Origin: Bombardia bombarda
Lineage: Eukaryota; Ascomycota; Sordariomycetes; Sordariales; Lasiosphaeriaceae
Assembly: GCA_030512295.1 (NCBI GenBank)
Contig: JAULSR010000002.1
Coordinates: 4,278,001-4,342,000 of the forward strand
Length of the DNA stretch: 64,000 nucleotides
Direction: 5' to 3'
Shown: positions 55,311 to 64,000 of the stretch, piece after piece
Position numbering within the stretch: position 1 is the stretch's first letter
Layout: every line of letters starts with the position of its first letter
Notes under the pieces: generated by a model
The model's input: only the letters and a program-made list of their open reading frames with translations
What the model was told of the DNA's origin: nothing
The model's database searches: none
Program-made: the position numbers and the translations under genes

Positions 55311-55942
55311 CCGAATCTCCGGCTCGCCTCTGCTGCTGCGGCCTTGAAGGCTTTCACCTCATCGTCCTCAGAATCATCACCGCCACGGCCGTGCCCAGTG
55401 GATCGCCTTGGTGGCTCGTCATCCGAGTCATCCGAGTCATGATGATGATGATGATGGCTATTGCCATGGCCAGAACGGCCAGAGCCAGAGCCATACTGCG
55501 CCTTGCTCGCCTTAAAGGCCTTCAAGGAGTCATCAGAGTCAGAGTCAGAGTCAGAGAAGGCACTAGACTGCTTTTTGCTGCGAGTGTTGGTGCTGCGCTT
55601 GCGGTTGTTGTCAGAGTCATAGCCGCCGCCGCCGCCATACTTAGCCTTGCTCGCCTTGAAAGCCTTCAGGGATTCATCAGACTCCGAGAGATCAAACCCA
55701 TCATCGTTGTCCGAGTCAAGCTCCCGCTCAAGTTTCTGCCGCTTGTTGTATAGGCGACGAATAGTAGGGTCCTTGAGGGTCTCCCAGGCATTGTTCAGAG
55801 CCGCAAACCGCTTGTTGGACTCGGCCGTGTTCCCGTTCTTGTCAGGGTGGAACAGCATGGCCTTCTGTCGGTAGACGCGCTTGATCTCATCCTGGCTGGC
55901 ATCGCGGCTGACACCCAAGATATCGTAGTAGCTAGGCGCCAT
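54362..55942 (-). CDS. J-domain (DnaJ/Hsp40) protein with repeated acidic motif
   Basis: Intronless, 526 aa from the ATG at 55942 (MAPSYYDILGVSRDASQDEI). An N-terminal J domain contains HPD at residues 32-34 (LFHPDKNG), which stimulates Hsp70 ATPase. The middle part is Ser/Asp/Gly/His-rich. It holds four spaced copies of a short motif, acidic residues followed by LKAFKASKAKYG or variants (VKAFKAAAAE, LRAFKNAKSKQYG). A helical C-terminal domain (about 390-526; RIFADFADKLLGITG, RDFFAQWDD) follows. There is no zinc-finger or canonical client-binding domain, so it is a class C J protein. Its Hsp70 partner and location are unknown. Confidence 0.87.
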
Positions 55943-56822
55943 TGTTGTGTGTAGCAAGAAAGTTGGTGGTTAGTATGTTGTGTTTGTTGCTTGACTGTTT
56001 GTGTCTGGTGTCTGTTTGATTCGGGACAGCAGCATTTAGGAGGATTTCGGGACGTTTAAATGTGCAGAGTTATTTTTTTGTTTATTTCTTCACAGGTACA
56101 CTGAGTTGGTGAAAAGTCGTCATGTTCAGCCGACAACGAAGCACAAAAATAGATGGAACAATCGCATTGTTTGAGCTCTCACTTTTGCGAAGTTGGTCTT
56201 TATCGACCACGAGGTCCAGTCACCTTTGTATTACGTCAAAGACTTCTTGGTTCGGTTTTTCCTTTCAAGTCCACACTGCTTCCCGTACCTAGCAACAAAG
56301 GACTTTTGAAGCGAACAGCGTCTGGAAAGGTGCCGTTTTCATTACCCGACATGGATATGGCTTAGTTCTACTGTATAAAAGCAGGCGGCTATATGGATTT
56401 GCGACTACGGCCCAGGAGGGAGGCTGCCCTGGATGCGGGGATTACCTTGGAGGCTATATTAGGTTCCGAACTTTCTTATTTGATCCCGTCCTAGACTGCC
56501 GTTGTTGGTTCCCGAGCTTGTCCTACAGACATGGTGAGTCCCGACTTCAGCATCCGACATAGCTGCAGGTCTGAAGTTTCTTGGATAAGGCGTCTTTGGC
56601 TCCGAGGTCGATATTGATGTGCACTGCTCAAGACAAAATGTACACTTGATGGCGTTGCGAGTTTGTGGTCGACGTGGATGGACCAAAGTGGTATATAAAA
56701 AGACATGGAAACTCTTTGTTGTGAGACTTTCTTCTCTCATCAAGCCTTCAACATCACAATCATTACCATCATCATCTTCATAATCTGACAGAGAGAGGCG
56801 ATTGACCCTGTACTCCTCCAAC
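55943..56822. other. divergent intergenic region
   Basis: About 880 bp between the divergent J-protein and esterase genes. TATATAAAA is at 56692-56700, and an ATCATC repeat near 56764-56782 lies in the esterase leader. Confidence 0.5.
56692..56700 (+). promoter_or_regulatory. TATA box of the CE1 esterase gene
   Basis: TATATAAAA, about 120 bp upstream of the ATG at 56823. Confidence 0.5.
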
Positions 56823-57786
56823 ATGACACTTCTCCAAACTGTGTGTTATGCCTTTGTGGCCATGGCTGCCATTTCCAGCACGGCAGTGGAGGCTGGCAAG
56901 ACACAGCAAGTGTCTGACTGGGGCGACAACCCGTCCAAGCTCCCAGCAATGCTGGTCTACACGCCTGACAAGCTTGCCGAGAAGCCTGCTGTTATCCTCG
57001 GTGTAAGTCTTTGTCTCAACTCTGAGAGACCAAGGCTGATTTGTGTCTTGACAGCTCCACCCCTGCGGCGGAACGGGCTCCATGTACATGCAGATGACGT
57101 CCCTGAACCAATACGCCGACAAGCTCGGCTTTGTGGTCCTTTATCCAACCTCCAACCCCGAGGGCGGCATGAACTGCTGGGACTGCTTCTCTGCCAAGTC
57201 GCTCAAGCACAACGGCGGCGGCGACTCGCAGGGCCTGGTCGGACAGGTCAGCTGGGCGCTCAACAAGTTCAACGGCGATGCGGCAAAGGTGTTTGCCGTG
57301 GGTGGCTCGTCGGGTGCCATGGTGTCCAACGTGCTCGCCGCCACGTACCCGGACGTCTTCAGGGCCGCCGCTTCATACTCTGGCGTCCCTGCGGCGTGCT
57401 GGGCCGGTGCGCCCATGTCGACGCCCATGTCGTCTGACCTGACCTGCCCCATGGGCCAGAAGGCGTCCAGGTTCACAGCACAGCAGTGGGGAGATCTCGC
57501 GCGCGACTGCTATCCGGGATACAATGGCACTCGCCCGCGCATGATGATCGTGCACGGCACCGCCGACACTGCTGTGGTTATCTCGTTGCTGAAGGCGCAG
57601 CTGGACCAGTGGAGCAATGTTCTCGGACAGACCTTTTCGAAGAATGTCACCAACGACCCGCTCAAGAACTGGAAGAAGATTGTCTATGGCGATGGCTCGC
57701 AGCTTGTGGGCTATGAGGTGCAGGGTGGCGGTCACATTCCGGCTTTCCAGGGGGAGGCCACCATGAAGTTCTTCGGTCTGATGTAG
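56823..57786 (+). CDS. secreted CE1-type esterase (acetylxylan/feruloyl esterase, PHB-depolymerase fold)
   Basis: Two exons, 56823-57002 and 57055-57786 (303 aa); the 52-bp intron has donor GTAAGT. The signal peptide (MTLLQTVCYAFVAMAAISST) is followed by LHPCGGTG, the oxyanion-hole block of family CE1. The nucleophile elbow VGGSSGAMVSN has Ser145, and the late GGGHIPAFQG supplies the His. MNCWDCFS and other Cys pairs suggest disulphides. It removes acetyl or feruloyl groups from plant cell-wall xylan outside the cell and so complements the GH11 xylanase at 38.7 kb. There is no CBM in this copy. Substrate choice between acetyl and feruloyl cannot be settled from motifs. Confidence 0.9.
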
Positions 57787-60761
57787 TATGTCGGTATGGA
57801 ATCGAAGGGTGGGAAGGGAAGTTCTTGCTCGGTGATGGAAAAGGCATGGCTGCATTGAATATTCAGCCAGTCAGATTTGGCGCTTAGATAGGGCTCTCTC
57901 ACATCTGTTCACGTCTGTGACCGAGCCCTCTGTAACGCCTGAAGATTCTGCACTTTCAACTCCTCAGGCATCAGTGCATATCTGTTAACCACGTGTCCCC
58001 AGAGTTGGCTTCCAGGTCAGCACGCGACATGGCCAGGCTCTGACAGCAACATTGATTTAGAGATCAACACACATCTGTGGTCCCAAGTGTCCCAGAACAA
58101 TTTCTCATCTCAACTTACATTTGCGCCATCATTTGCTTAAGGTAGCCTGCATGTTCTAAACTGCATAGATACTTTCGACATAATGGGCAACACGATGAGT
58201 TCTGACACGGCTTGAAGACGACGACGATTCTGTGTATTACTCTTCCTCAGAGTTGCCAACCGAAACGAAGCTGGTCTCTGGCAGCGACATGCCTCCCCCG
58301 CCGTCCAACGACTCCGATGCAACAGAGGGTTTTATCACACTACCGAGCGGATACATTGCAAGAGATGATGGGAAACAGATACTACTTGGGAAGGGAAATG
58401 GCTAAGAGAACCCCGTTGTTTTTTCTGGTATTGTGTAGGTTGCTGTTGCCTTCATATCCATAGTCGATTCAATACTAACTGACGTCTCGATTTATATAGC
58501 ATATGTGCGGAAGCCAAAATGACGCCATCAGTTCAGACTGCGAGAAACTATCGTGTCAGCACACTCGATGTGAAGATTGCTCTGATGAGGATCAGTGGAA
58601 GGGATATTACGCACACTGAGCCATGGACAACTTTTGGGCCCCTAGAATAATGATGTTGGATCTGACTGTCTAACTATTGGAGCTATAGACTATGCCACCT
58701 TTCAGGGACTAGCTAACAACACCACACAGTATGATTGACTGCGGTAATAGGCGTTATATCTGCAGCGTCACAGAAAACTGTTCACATTCGTGTCTCTTGA
58801 TTTCTTTCTCTAGTGCTACTATGTTTCTTAGTAACCGGAAATGAGTTATAGCTGGGAATGGTGTCAATGCTTCAGGATAGGTCATAGGACTTGCCCGTAC
58901 CAGCTCAAAGCAATGAGGCCATTTACACCAGACATAAATAATCACATGCATCAGCCTTAATTTTCTTTTCTTTTTCTTACATCCTCCCCAACGGTTGGAG
59001 GACCCCCAGCCCCAGAACTCGGGCCGCTCCAAACAAAACAAATTAGCGGCCCATGAGAGGCTGGGCATTAAAATCAATACTCCGATGCCGTGGTCCGGGT
59101 GTCGTCGTATGCGGGCTCCAGTCATCAAGGTTGTTCCTTTTCTGTTCTTTTTTGGATCTTTGAACGTTGTGACGGGAGGCGGGCAGGGGTACCCCTTTTA
59201 GCGAAATTGCGACGTTGGCCACTTTCTTGGAACCGAGATCCGGATCCGCCTCCGATAGGGTTTCCGAATGCCTGTCTCCCTTGCTGCCCTTGCTGCCCTG
59301 GCTGTCCTGGCTGTCCTGGCTGTCCTGGCTGTCTTCAAGGTTGACTCAATGGGAAGGGAGGGAGGGAGGGTGGGCTCCCCCCACAGGCGGCTCCTTGCCG
59401 GTCCCCGAGCAAGTCAGAGTCCGCTTATGGCGACTAGGGTCTCTTTTTTTTTTTTTTTTTTTTCCCACAACCAGGTACTTCAGTAATCAGTTGGACTAGG
59501 TAGGTCTAGCCCCGTAACTCACATAGACGCATCGAGATTTCCAGCCTACACTACACTACACTACAAATTAATTCAGGAAGGTGTCCAGAAACAGGTTTTT
59601 TTCTTCAATGATCCATCCCGTGGGAGAGATCCTGCTGCACAAATCGTCCGTCAAAGCGAAACATCATATGCTGGCCTTCCCCCCTCCCCCCCTCTTTGTT
59701 TCCAGCCTGACCAGCATCCGGCTGGCCGGACGCCTCGCCCGCCAAGTCTGATGCATTGGTTGGTTGCGCAGGTGGTGCTGCACAGACCTGCCTTTCCAAG
59801 ACATGTCATCTTCTAGAACGCAGAAGAAGGGCCCTACCGTCTTACCGTCTGACAAGTCCCCGACCCTTGTTGTTTTTTTATTTGGCCAATCTCCAATCAT
59901 GAGCGGCCGGCGCCTTGACAGCATCTTTACCTAACAGTACACTACTGTGATATCGAGCCAAAATAAAACCCCCTTGTCAGGTATTGTGGCTTTCGCCGAA
60001 GCCCATGTTTTTCCGAGCTTTGTACCTTTTCAAACCCCTGTACCTGACCCGCAGGTTTTATTTACCCATACCACCACAGTACTGTGTAGTCTTGTTGACA
60101 ACCCCTGAACCCTCTTCTTTGCTGGACCTTGGGTCCCATACCACATACACATGGCGCGCCTGCAACAGGGTTAGTTTGTTTCAGGGGGGTTGACGTAGGC
60201 TATGTATCCAATGTCGGTACTGAATAGGGCGCGGCAGCACGCTGCAGCCAGGCCAGTCAATAAATCACCTTCGAGTCGTCAGATTTTCTACCATAAGCTC
60301 ACCACTGCTGGAAATTTGATATCGAGTTGCACACACACTGACCATTTTCTCTACCCTTTGACCCGAAACCTCGTCACCTTGAACGTGCTTTGCGTCGGAG
60401 TCTCCGAGACAAGCTATATCCCTTTTTTCTCTTTTCTATCCGTGCTACGGCTCCGGTCTTTGTCAGATACCCAGCAAGGCACATATCCGCTGTCAAACCT
60501 TGTCCGGTCAAGTTTTGGATCATCACTAGGTATTTAGCTCCGGCCACAACCGCCCCCATCTGGAAAGCATCAGTTCGACTGCCATCGCCATCTGTCTCCT
60601 CGTCCTCTCCAGGCATCCAAGACCGACTGCCCAAGACACCACCAATCGTAGAAACAATTCATTTTCTGCCCTCTGGGTCTTGAAACCTCGACTATCCACT
60701 CGCTCTTCTCGACCGGTTCGACATTATTTGAGCCTCTTCATTGGCAAAAACACCACACATC
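57787..60761. other. 3-kb intergenic region with simple repeats
   Basis: No supportable gene. Repeats include GGCTGTCCT units (59293-59334), a T run (59442-59462) and CTACA repeats (59549-59565). The last 500 bp are pyrimidine-rich, like the leader of the small gene at 60762. Confidence 0.5.
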
Positions 60762-60884
60762 ATGTCCCACACAACTTTTCAGGACACAGCCTTTGGCCAA
60801 CTCGCGCAGCAGCTTGGGAAACGCGGCGGCTATGAGAAGCCCCCAAATCCAAAGCCTGCACCCAGCGGCGGAGGGTCCAAATGA
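60762..60884 (+). CDS. small hypothetical protein, 40 aa
   Basis: ATG at 60762 in good context (CATCATG after CACCACACAT), frame MSHTTFQDTAFGQLAQQLGK, then a Pro/Gly/Lys tail ending SGGGSK. The long pyrimidine-rich leader and an intron-like segment in the 3' part (CACTAACC, acceptor TTTTAG near 60958) suggest a transcribed gene. Family not recognised; small size limits confidence. Confidence 0.42.
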   Translation: MSHTTFQDTAFGQLAQQLGKRGGYEKPPNPKPAPSGGGSK

Positions 60885-62072
60885 CAGAATGTCTGGTGTG
60901 TACGATTTCGTAATTCTTCCATCTTTTTTAGCACAACCACTAACCTTTATCTTTTAGTAGTGAGAAAGGACAAGGCAGACATTTGTTCTATGGTGTGAGG
61001 GGGGGCACCAGCAGCTTCTTTCAGGAAGTCCTGGAACTGCTGTTGGCGACCATCCTCTGGCATGTGGATTTGGAGGCGCGGGAATTGTACGAATGGATGT
61101 GCAGGAATGGATGATGGATGTGCAGGCTGGACTTGGGCGTGTGATATTATTGCAACTGGACTCGGGATTACTACCACTAGATGGATAGACGGATAGAGAG
61201 GTTCGGGCCTCCGTGGATAGGACACAGACAACGACATAGATGGACGACACAGGCGTCGGAAAGCTCGCGCTTTGCCTGAAGTAAACTTACTTACACACCC
61301 CTTTTCCATGTTGCATGCCGTTCGTCCTCATGCATGCACCCTCACAATGCCTTCTTCTTTGACAGGGGATACTACCTGCAGCATGCAGGCTATTGAATCC
61401 TTGCATAAGTTCCATTGCGCCTCATAATGTGACCGTTTCGGGAGCTATGTTTGCGTAGTACGATGTCGGTAAGACTATTATTATACAAGGCAAGTCGCAG
61501 CATTATGTATCATGCTGAAATTTCAAACTGAAGGTGCAAGAGCCGGTTTATCTCTCGTCAGGGCTGACTTGGCTGTTATGTTATTATTAGTTCCAAACAG
61601 GATAGAGCCAAAAAAAAAGTCGTTCCAAGTTAATCAAATGCGCCCATACATCCAGCACTTTTTTTGATTGCAAAGACTGCTGATACGTTGAGCCCTAACG
61701 GCAATCTGGACCACATGGTTGGTACTGCTACCTATGATCTGCAACCAGCATGCATGTTATGGGACCAGACGTTCAAGTGAACCGTGAACCATTGCATGTG
61801 CATGTGGACATGATGCACAGACGCATCTGCCAGGATAGCATCCCGTCGTTGCAGTTACAAATTCCCGACCACGCGGTTGTTCTGCCTTCCAGCCTTAAAG
61901 TGTCATAGCTTCCATCCACCATCAAAGTTAGTATATCCACCTGCATCCGAAGATACCGTATGGTCTAAAACTTCCATCCCCACCTCGCTGCATATCCCCG
62001 AAGCAGAACAGCCCCGATAGTCCCAATGACCAAGCCAATGACCAAGCCAATGACCAAAGGGACCTTGTCCAG
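60885..62072. other. intergenic between convergent genes
   Basis: About 1.2 kb; no gene recognised. A 10-bp CCAATGACCAAG unit repeats at about 62022-62058. Confidence 0.45.
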
Positions 62073-62598
62073 TCACGACGAGGAAGAGGGAAGCTTGTAG
62101 TGAACAGCTTCAATGTTGTTTCCCAGCGGGTCCAGGACAAAGGCAGCATAGTAGTCCTTTGCAAAGGATCTCAGACCGGGAGGGCCGTTGGAGACGCCAC
62201 CAGCTTTGCTATTTAAAAGAACAAGGCAAGTTAGAAAAAAAGGAATCTTTATATGGTAGGTAGGTAGGTATCTTGCATGATGGGGTGACTTACATGGCAT
62301 TTTCATACCACTGGTCAACCTCACTGGGGCTCCCAACATTGAAGGCGACATGGGCGCGGCTGAGGGTCTTGACATGCTTCAACGCAGCTGCTTCCGATGA
62401 GGTGTCGAGCTTGGCGATGTCCTCACCGCCCTGATGAAGCCAGAAGTCGGCACTGGTGACGGGATTCTTGAAGCCGATCATGGCCTCGTTCTCGTAGTAG
62501 ATGGTGTAGCCGATGGGCCTGAGGAGGACCTTGTAGAACTCACGCATCAAAGCAGAGCTGGCGGGCCCAGTAGGCAGAGAGATGTGGTTGAAGGGCAT
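62073..62598 (-). CDS. glyoxalase/bleomycin-resistance/dioxygenase-fold (VOC) protein
   Basis: Exons 62598-62294 and 62208-62073, with an 85-bp intron (donor GTAAGT, acceptor AATAG); 146 aa. It starts MPFNHISLPTGPASSALMRE, the metal-side His strand of a VOC module, continues with IGFKNPVTSADFWLHQGG and RAHVAFNVGS, and ends in YYAAFVLDPLGNNIEAVHY, whose DPxGNxIE block supplies the last metal-ligand Glu. Small fungal members of this family are common and mostly uncharacterised; glyoxalase I, dioxygenase or antibiotic-binding roles are possible. Single-domain and of normal length. Confidence 0.86.
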
Positions 62599-63538
62599 TG
62601 TGAAGGGGACCGGATTGACTCGAGTCTTGAGAAGATTGCAGTTGCAGCTGGGTCACGAGCTGATGATTGATCTTGATTTCAGATATGGACTTGAGCTTCA
62701 AAAGCTGTATTATATGTTGATTCTGGACACTGCTGGAAATCCGATAAAGCCGCCGTCTCGATTTAGTGACTCACTTGCCCGGGTTTATTTGTAAGTCGGT
62801 GAGCCTCGGAATCGGCGAGAAGGGGGTGTGTAGAGCTTCATTGCTGCCGTCGATGGACGGATTTGAGCAACGCATGCACATTTCGACTCACGTGGCGTCG
62901 CGCTGGTTTGGTGACTTGAGGAGGGGTTTGGCTCGCTGTTTCCGACTGTAATTCGGAGTACGCAACGCCAGGGAACGCGTTCCAGTTGAAGGATGCACCT
63001 GCCGCACCATACCGGAAAACAGGGCAGGGATTGAGGAAGGAATGGAAGGAAGTGTGGGGCCCGCCTCACCGAGCTGTCCTTGCTCCTTCCTCCCGTCACT
63101 TGCCCTCGAGCTGCCTAAATCCGGTGCGAAAGTCCCTGGCAGCACAAATCCCTGCTGCGGGTACCTATCGTTGCGGGGGTTTGAAGCTTGAACTCGCCAT
63201 TTTTATTGTCGGATAACCACGACATTCCCAAATGCCGAACAAACCCCTCTCTGTCTCTGTCTCTGTCTCTGTCTCTGTCTCTGTCTCTATCTTGCTTCGG
63301 ACGCGGAAGTCGGATACCGGACACCCGCCTAGCATGATCAGGATAGAACAAAACTCTGTAAACCCGCCGAGGGTGGTTTTCATGGTCAATTAAACAGCTC
63401 AGAAATCTGCGGACAGGATTCCCAGGAACTTGAAAGTCTCCAGTTCGGTGAAGATCCAATCCACTTTATTCGCACAACCCCCACACCTGTCAGAAGACAC
63501 AGCACCCCACCTTCAGTGGTCGTCGACCGCCACCGACA
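62599..63538. other. divergent intergenic region with TGTCTC repeat
   Basis: About 940 bp between the VOC gene and the SDR gene. Contains a (TGTCTC)n run of about seven units at 63246-63290. No gene seen. Confidence 0.55.
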
Positions 63539-64000
63539 ATGCCTTTTCCCTACAAAACCGTGCTCGTCACAGGAGCGACATCTGGCATTGGGGAGGCGCT
63601 TGCCGAGCGCATGATTACGAACGGCATCTTTGTCATTGCTGTGGGTCGTCGCAAGGACCGTCTTGACGCGTTTGTGGCCAAACATGGTGCCGACAAGACA
63701 GCTGGCGAGCCATTTGATGTGGCAGACCTGGACGCCATCCCTGGCTGGGTGAACAGGTACTGACTGTACCTCACCAACCTTACCTACGGAAGCTTTCCCG
63801 ACAGGTCTCCGGACTTCTTACCAAGTTATGCAAGTGCTGACAATCCATTCCTTCTCAGAGTCACTGCCACGTACCCGAAACTCGACTCCATCGTCCTCAA
63901 TGCCGGCTTCCAGCGCACCCTCGACTTCACCCATCCCGAGTCCATCTCCCTGCCCACCGTCACCTCAGAGCTGCACACAAACTACCTCTCCCCGGTACAC
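63539..64000 (+). CDS. short-chain dehydrogenase/reductase (5' part; continues past window)
   Basis: Exon 1 is 63539-63756; the intron 63757-63858 has donor GTACTG and acceptor CTCAG; exon 2 runs from 63859 off the window. It starts MPFPYKTVLVTGATSGIGEA, with the NAD(P)-binding TGxxxGIG. VGRRKDRL with Arg after the second strand suggests NADPH preference, and VLNAGFQ is the NAG motif. The catalytic Tyr-x3-Lys lies beyond the window. Classical SDR; the substrate is unknown. The start is preceded by CCGACAATG, a good context. Confidence 0.88.

Noticed and set aside
38721..57786. Xylanase and CE1 esterase as a co-regulated cluster
   Set aside because: They are 17 kb apart with unrelated genes between; functional complementarity does not require clustering.
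59215..59499. Leu/Pro-rich frames near 59.2-59.5 kb
   Set aside because: Produced by GGCTGTCCT tandem units and a T run; simple sequence rather than a gene.

Overview
The window is nuclear DNA of a filamentous ascomycete (Pezizomycotina, most likely a Sordariomycete). Genes are compact and carry introns mostly of 50-90 bp, with GT-AG ends and CTAAC/CTGAC branch points. Intergenic DNA is strewn with palindromic CCTAGG/TACCTACC motifs. The gene content is also fungal: a LaeA-type methyltransferase, a TmpA-like flavoprotein, a hybrid histidine kinase, a GH11 xylanase with CBM1, a CE1 esterase and an NNP nitrate transporter. The organism assignment is inferred from gene content and style; no species is identified.

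Layout. 0-7 kb: 3' truncated NACHT-type STAND gene (minus), FAD monooxygenase, LaeA-like methyltransferase, decayed S28 peptidase. 7-20 kb: TmpA-like flavoprotein, a pseudokinase, an 89-aa two-exon gene, tRNA-Thr(UGU) with intron, a broken blasticidin-S-deaminase-like gene, a secreted YtcJ-type amidohydrolase. 20-30 kb: WW-domain gene containing a 25-nt homopolymer, a zinc-ribbon-like protein, then a decayed stretch (a frameshifted unknown gene and a twice-frameshifted SRPK-like kinase), then a small secreted protein. 30-40 kb: hybrid histidine kinase, second FAD monooxygenase, GH11-CBM1 xylanase. 40-50 kb: tRNA-Val(CAC) followed by an accessory region without recognisable housekeeping genes. 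50-64 kb: NDUFB7 of complex I, nitrate transporter, DnaJ protein, secreted esterase, a small ORF, a glyoxalase-fold protein, and the start of a short-chain dehydrogenase.

The most unusual content is in the 42-46 kb accessory region. A plus-strand gene (44410 to about 45.8 kb) is split into at least 13 exons. Six consecutive exons are exactly 21 nt, in phase 0, each encoding seven residues; their neighbours are 18, 30, 18 and 15 nt. Every intron of the core has a good donor, and most have a CTAAC/CTGAC branch point. Head-to-head with it, on the minus strand (42065 to about 43.9 kb), lies a predicted membrane-protein gene with mini-exons of 20, 13, 15, 42 and 18 nt that join in one open frame. 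The two genes share a 17-nt coding segment (peptide ASTSDA) and a Lys/Ala-rich segment, so they may be related. Around them lie tandem repeats, a duplicated exon, a broken proline-rich membrane protein and an internally deleted MULE transposase.

How genes work together: no operons are expected. The secreted xylanase and CE1 esterase fit plant-cell-wall degradation, and the nitrate transporter fits nitrogen assimilation. The FAD monooxygenase and methyltransferase at 2.4-5.6 kb are adjacent tailoring-type enzymes, but no backbone synthase is present. Decay is frequent: S28, deaminase, SRPK-like kinase, the 23-kb gene and the MULE.
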